Shown: in pieces, positions 62,033-64,000 of the stretch
How the letters are laid out: each line of letters begins with the position of its first letter
How positions within the stretch are numbered: position 1 is the first letter of the stretch
From: CAVVXN01 sp963772585
Lineage (GTDB): Bacteria > Planctomycetota > PLA2 > JAEUHO01
Direction: 5' to 3'
Assembly (NCBI GenBank): GCA_963772585.1
Contig: CAVYXV010000007.1
Span: forward strand, 496,001-560,000
DNA length: 64,000 nucleotides
Translations under genes and position numbers: made by a program
The notes under the pieces: model-generated
The model's database searches: none
Told to the model about the DNA's origin: nothing
Seen by the model: only the letters and a program-made list of their open reading frames with translations

Positions 62033-63063
62033 GTGTCGCGTTCCCGCCTTCTCGCCGTGCTGACCTCCGACCCGCGGGGGCCGGTGGTCCGCCACCGGTG
62101 GCGGGCCTACGCGGACGCGCTGGAGGCGGCGGGCGTCGTCCTGGAGGTCGTCCCCTGGCCCAAGGGGTGGGGCGGGCGCCGGGCCGCCCTCCACCGCGCG
62201 GAGTCGGCCGACGGTCTCGTCGTGTCCAGCCGTCTCCTTCGCGCCCGCGACACGCGGAGGATCCGGCGGCGCGTGCCGCGGCTCGCGTTCGACTTCGACG
62301 ACGCGCTCGTCTACCGGGACACGTCGAAGGGCGCCACCGTTTCGCGCACGCGCCGCCGTCGCTTCCGTGCGCTCCTGAAGCACGCGGACGCGGTCTTCGC
62401 CGGGAGCACCCATCTCGCCGAGCTCGCGCGCCGGGAGGGCGCCAACGCCCGCGTCGTCCCGACGACGGTGCGGCTCCCCCCGGACCCGTCACCGCCGAAC
62501 CCCGTGAACCGCCGTTCGTGCTCGGCTGGATCGGGACGCGGAGCACGATCGGCTACCTCGAGCGCGAGTGGGTGACGCTGTCGGCGGCCGTCGCCTCGGG
62601 GCGCGCCATCCGCCTCCGCGTCGTCTCCGACGTGCCGCCCTCGATGCCGCCCGGCGTCGCGATCGAGACCGTGCCCTGGACCGAGGACGGGTGGATGGAT
62701 GCGCTCTCGCGGATCCACGCCGGCTTCGCGCCGTTGCCCGACGACGCGTGGACGCGCGGGAAGTGCGGCTTGAAGGTCCTGCAGATGATGAGCCTCGCGC
62801 GGCCGGTCGTCGCGAGCGCCGTCGGCGCCCAGACCGAGCAGGTCCGTCACCGCGAGACGGGATGGCTCGCGTCCAACCGCGAAGAGCTGCTCCAGGGGCT
62901 GCTCTTCCTGCTGGAGGATCCCGAACGACGCAGGGAGATGGGGGAGGCCGCGCAGGAGGACGTCCGGGACCGTTTCTCGGTCGAGGCGTGGGCGCCGAAG
63001 ATCGTGGACCTCGTGACGGCCTGGCTCGACGGCGACGAGGGCGCACTCCGAGCCGCTCCGTGA
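62033..63063 (+). pseudogene. Glycosyltransferase family 4 gene with a frameshift
   Basis: Two frames together make one GT-B protein. The first, from GTG 62033, reads GPVVRHRWRAYADALEAAGV, LAFDFDDALVYRDTSKGATV and AVFAGSTHLAELARREGANA and would stop at 62575. The sequence after about 62475 continues in the next frame: PFVLGWIGTRSTIGYLEREW, KCGLKVLQMMSLARPVVASA and GWLASNREELLQGLLFLLED, ending at 63063. The change falls at a run of six C (about 62475-62480); adding one base there restores VRLPPGPVTAEPREPPFVLG. It may be a true mutation, a sequencing error or a slippage site. Its stop overlaps the next gene (GTGA), which fits a gene that was recently intact. Confidence 0.8.
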
Positions 63064-64000
63064 CGCCGCCCCGCCGCCTGCTCGTCCGCCTGCCCAACCC
63101 GCTGGGCGACGCCGTGCTCGCCACGCCGGCCTTGAGGGCCCTTCGCCGCGCGCTGCCCGACACGCACGTCACGTGGTGCGGGCGCCGCGCGCCGCTCCAG
63201 GCGCTCGACGGCCTGGAGGATCGCGACGCCGTGATGCCCGTATCGGGGCCGCGCGCGAACGGCATCCTCGGGCCGTGGCGACTCGGTCGCTTCTGGCGCC
63301 GGCGCGGCTTCGACGCGGTGCTCCTGCTCGTCCACGCGTTCTCGGCCGCGCTCGCGGCTCGCGTCTCCGGGGCGCGGACGCGCGTGGGGAGCGGGCGCGA
63401 GGGCGGCTTCCTCCTCACGCAGCGCGTCGCGCTTCCCACGGAGAACGGGAAGCTCCTCGCCCGCCCGATGGAGGAGATGTACCTGGATCTCGTCCGGACG
63501 TTCGGTACGGAGGACGATGCCGACCCGCCGCGCGTCGCGACGACCGCGTTCGATCGTCGTCGGGCGCTGGCGCGCGTCGGCGACGCCGCGCCCGACGGCT
63601 GGTTCTGCGTGAACCCGGGCGCCGCCTTCGGCCCCACGAAGATCTATCCCCCCGACCGCCTCGGCGCCGCCGCGCGCGGCATCCGCGAGGAAACGGGGCT
63701 GGTGCCGCTCGTCGTCTGCGGACCGGGCGAGGAGGATCTGGCGCGGAAGGTCGCCAGCGTCGCCGGCGCGCCCTGCCTCGTCTCGCTTCCCGACCCGCCC
63801 GACGTCGGCGAGCTGAAGGGGCTGCTCGCCGGGGCGGCGCTCTGCGTCACGACCGACGCCGGGCCGCGCCACCTCGCCGAGGCGCTCGGCACGCCGACGG
63901 TGGTGGTGATGGGCCCCACGGACCCCGCGTGGACGGGCCGGAGCCCGGCCGCGGTCGTCCAAAACACCGCCCTCGACTGCCTGGGCTGCCACCGCACGCG
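63060..64000 (+). CDS. ADP-heptose:LPS heptosyltransferase (GT9), 3' end outside the window
   Basis: The frame is open from GTG 63060 to the end of the window, at least 313 residues. The N-terminus RRLLVRLPNPLGDAVLATPA is the GT9 motif. The C-terminal domain shows GWFCVNPGAAFGPTKIYPPD, LVPLVVCGPGEEDLARKVAS and LCVTTDAGPRHLAEALGTPT, followed by a Cys pair (DCLGCH) as in the other GT9 proteins here. WaaF-like transfer of heptose to the inner core is likely. It overlaps the frameshifted glycosyltransferase by 4 nt (GTGA). It is the third GT9 gene of the window. Confidence 0.9.
   Translation, partial: MTPPRRLLVRLPNPLGDAVLATPALRALRRALPDTHVTWCGRRAPLQALDGLEDRDAVMPVSGPRANGILGPWRLGRFWRRRGFDAVLLLVHAFSAALAARVSGARTRVGSGREGGFLLTQRVALPTENGKLLARPMEEMYLDLVRTFGTEDDADPPRVATTAFDRRRALARVGDAAPDGWFCVNPGAAFGPTKIYPPDRLGAAARGIREETGLVPLVVCGPGEEDLARKVASVAGAPCLVSLPDPPDVGELKGLLAGAALCVTTDAGPRHLAEALGTPTVVVMGPTDPAWTGRSPAAVVQNTALDCLGCHRT

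Overview
The window is a G+C-rich (about 70% by eye) stretch of a bacterial chromosome, almost fully coding, with no rRNA, tRNA, insertion sequence or CRISPR seen. The gene content points to a diderm bacterium that makes lipopolysaccharide (LPS): heptose, Kdo-kinase and lipid A genes, an MsbA-like exporter and an MCE lipid transporter. It also has many HEAT, TPR, FHA and Ser/Thr-kinase proteins, a DUF5989 protein and secreted proteins of unknown function. This mix fits Planctomycetota best. That is an inference from gene content, not from a marker tree.

Layout. 1-5.7 kb: end of an unknown protein, a YVTN-type beta-propeller, DUF5989, a HEAT lipoprotein, a heptosyltransferase and a ParA-type ATPase with its own helix-turn-helix. 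5.8-10.2 kb: an FHA-GAF-sigma54 activator, then divergent FAH-hydrolase and CstA genes. 10.3-18 kb: a run of a secreted protein, a HEAT protein, a 1275-residue Ser/Thr kinase and an FHA protein. 18-29 kb: surface glycan genes (heptosyltransferase, Kdo-kinase-like proteins, glycosyltransferases), mixed with TPR, hydrolase, aldolase and Hpt genes. 29-35.4 kb: MsbA-like ABC exporter, EF-G-like GTPase, a five-copy 165-bp tandem repeat and a secreted protein whose start is unclear. 35.4-41 kb: a tightly overlapping operon with V/A-ATPase G/H-, I- and E-like stator genes, an MCE-like protein, a fused MlaF-MlaE protein and aat. 41-46 kb: unknown secreted protein, ATP-grasp ligase, Kup. 46-53.4 kb: the complete F-type ATP synthase operon on the minus strand (atpZ, atpI-like, B E F H A G D C). 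53.4-64 kb: LpxL-like acyltransferase, hldE, gmhB, an HldE-C/kinase fusion, a WaaP-like kinase, two glycosyltransferases (one frameshifted) and a heptosyltransferase running off the edge.

How they work together. HldE and GmhB supply ADP-heptose, the three GT9 proteins transfer it, the kinase-like proteins would phosphorylate inner core sugars, the LpxL-like enzyme acylates lipid A and the MsbA-like exporter flips the product. The MCE/MlaFE proteins may move lipids between the membranes.

The most interesting signals are: (i) a TAnnnT box 6-8 nt upstream of the start codon at the head of 14 transcription units, which suggests widespread leaderless transcription; (ii) the 165-bp repeat array with a hairpin at every junction, placed between a stop codon and a gene that seems to have lost its start; (iii) V-ATPase stator-like genes without catalytic or rotor genes in one operon with an unusual MCE/MlaFE system; (iv) two different fusions of LPS-biosynthesis enzymes to LPS-kinase-like domains.
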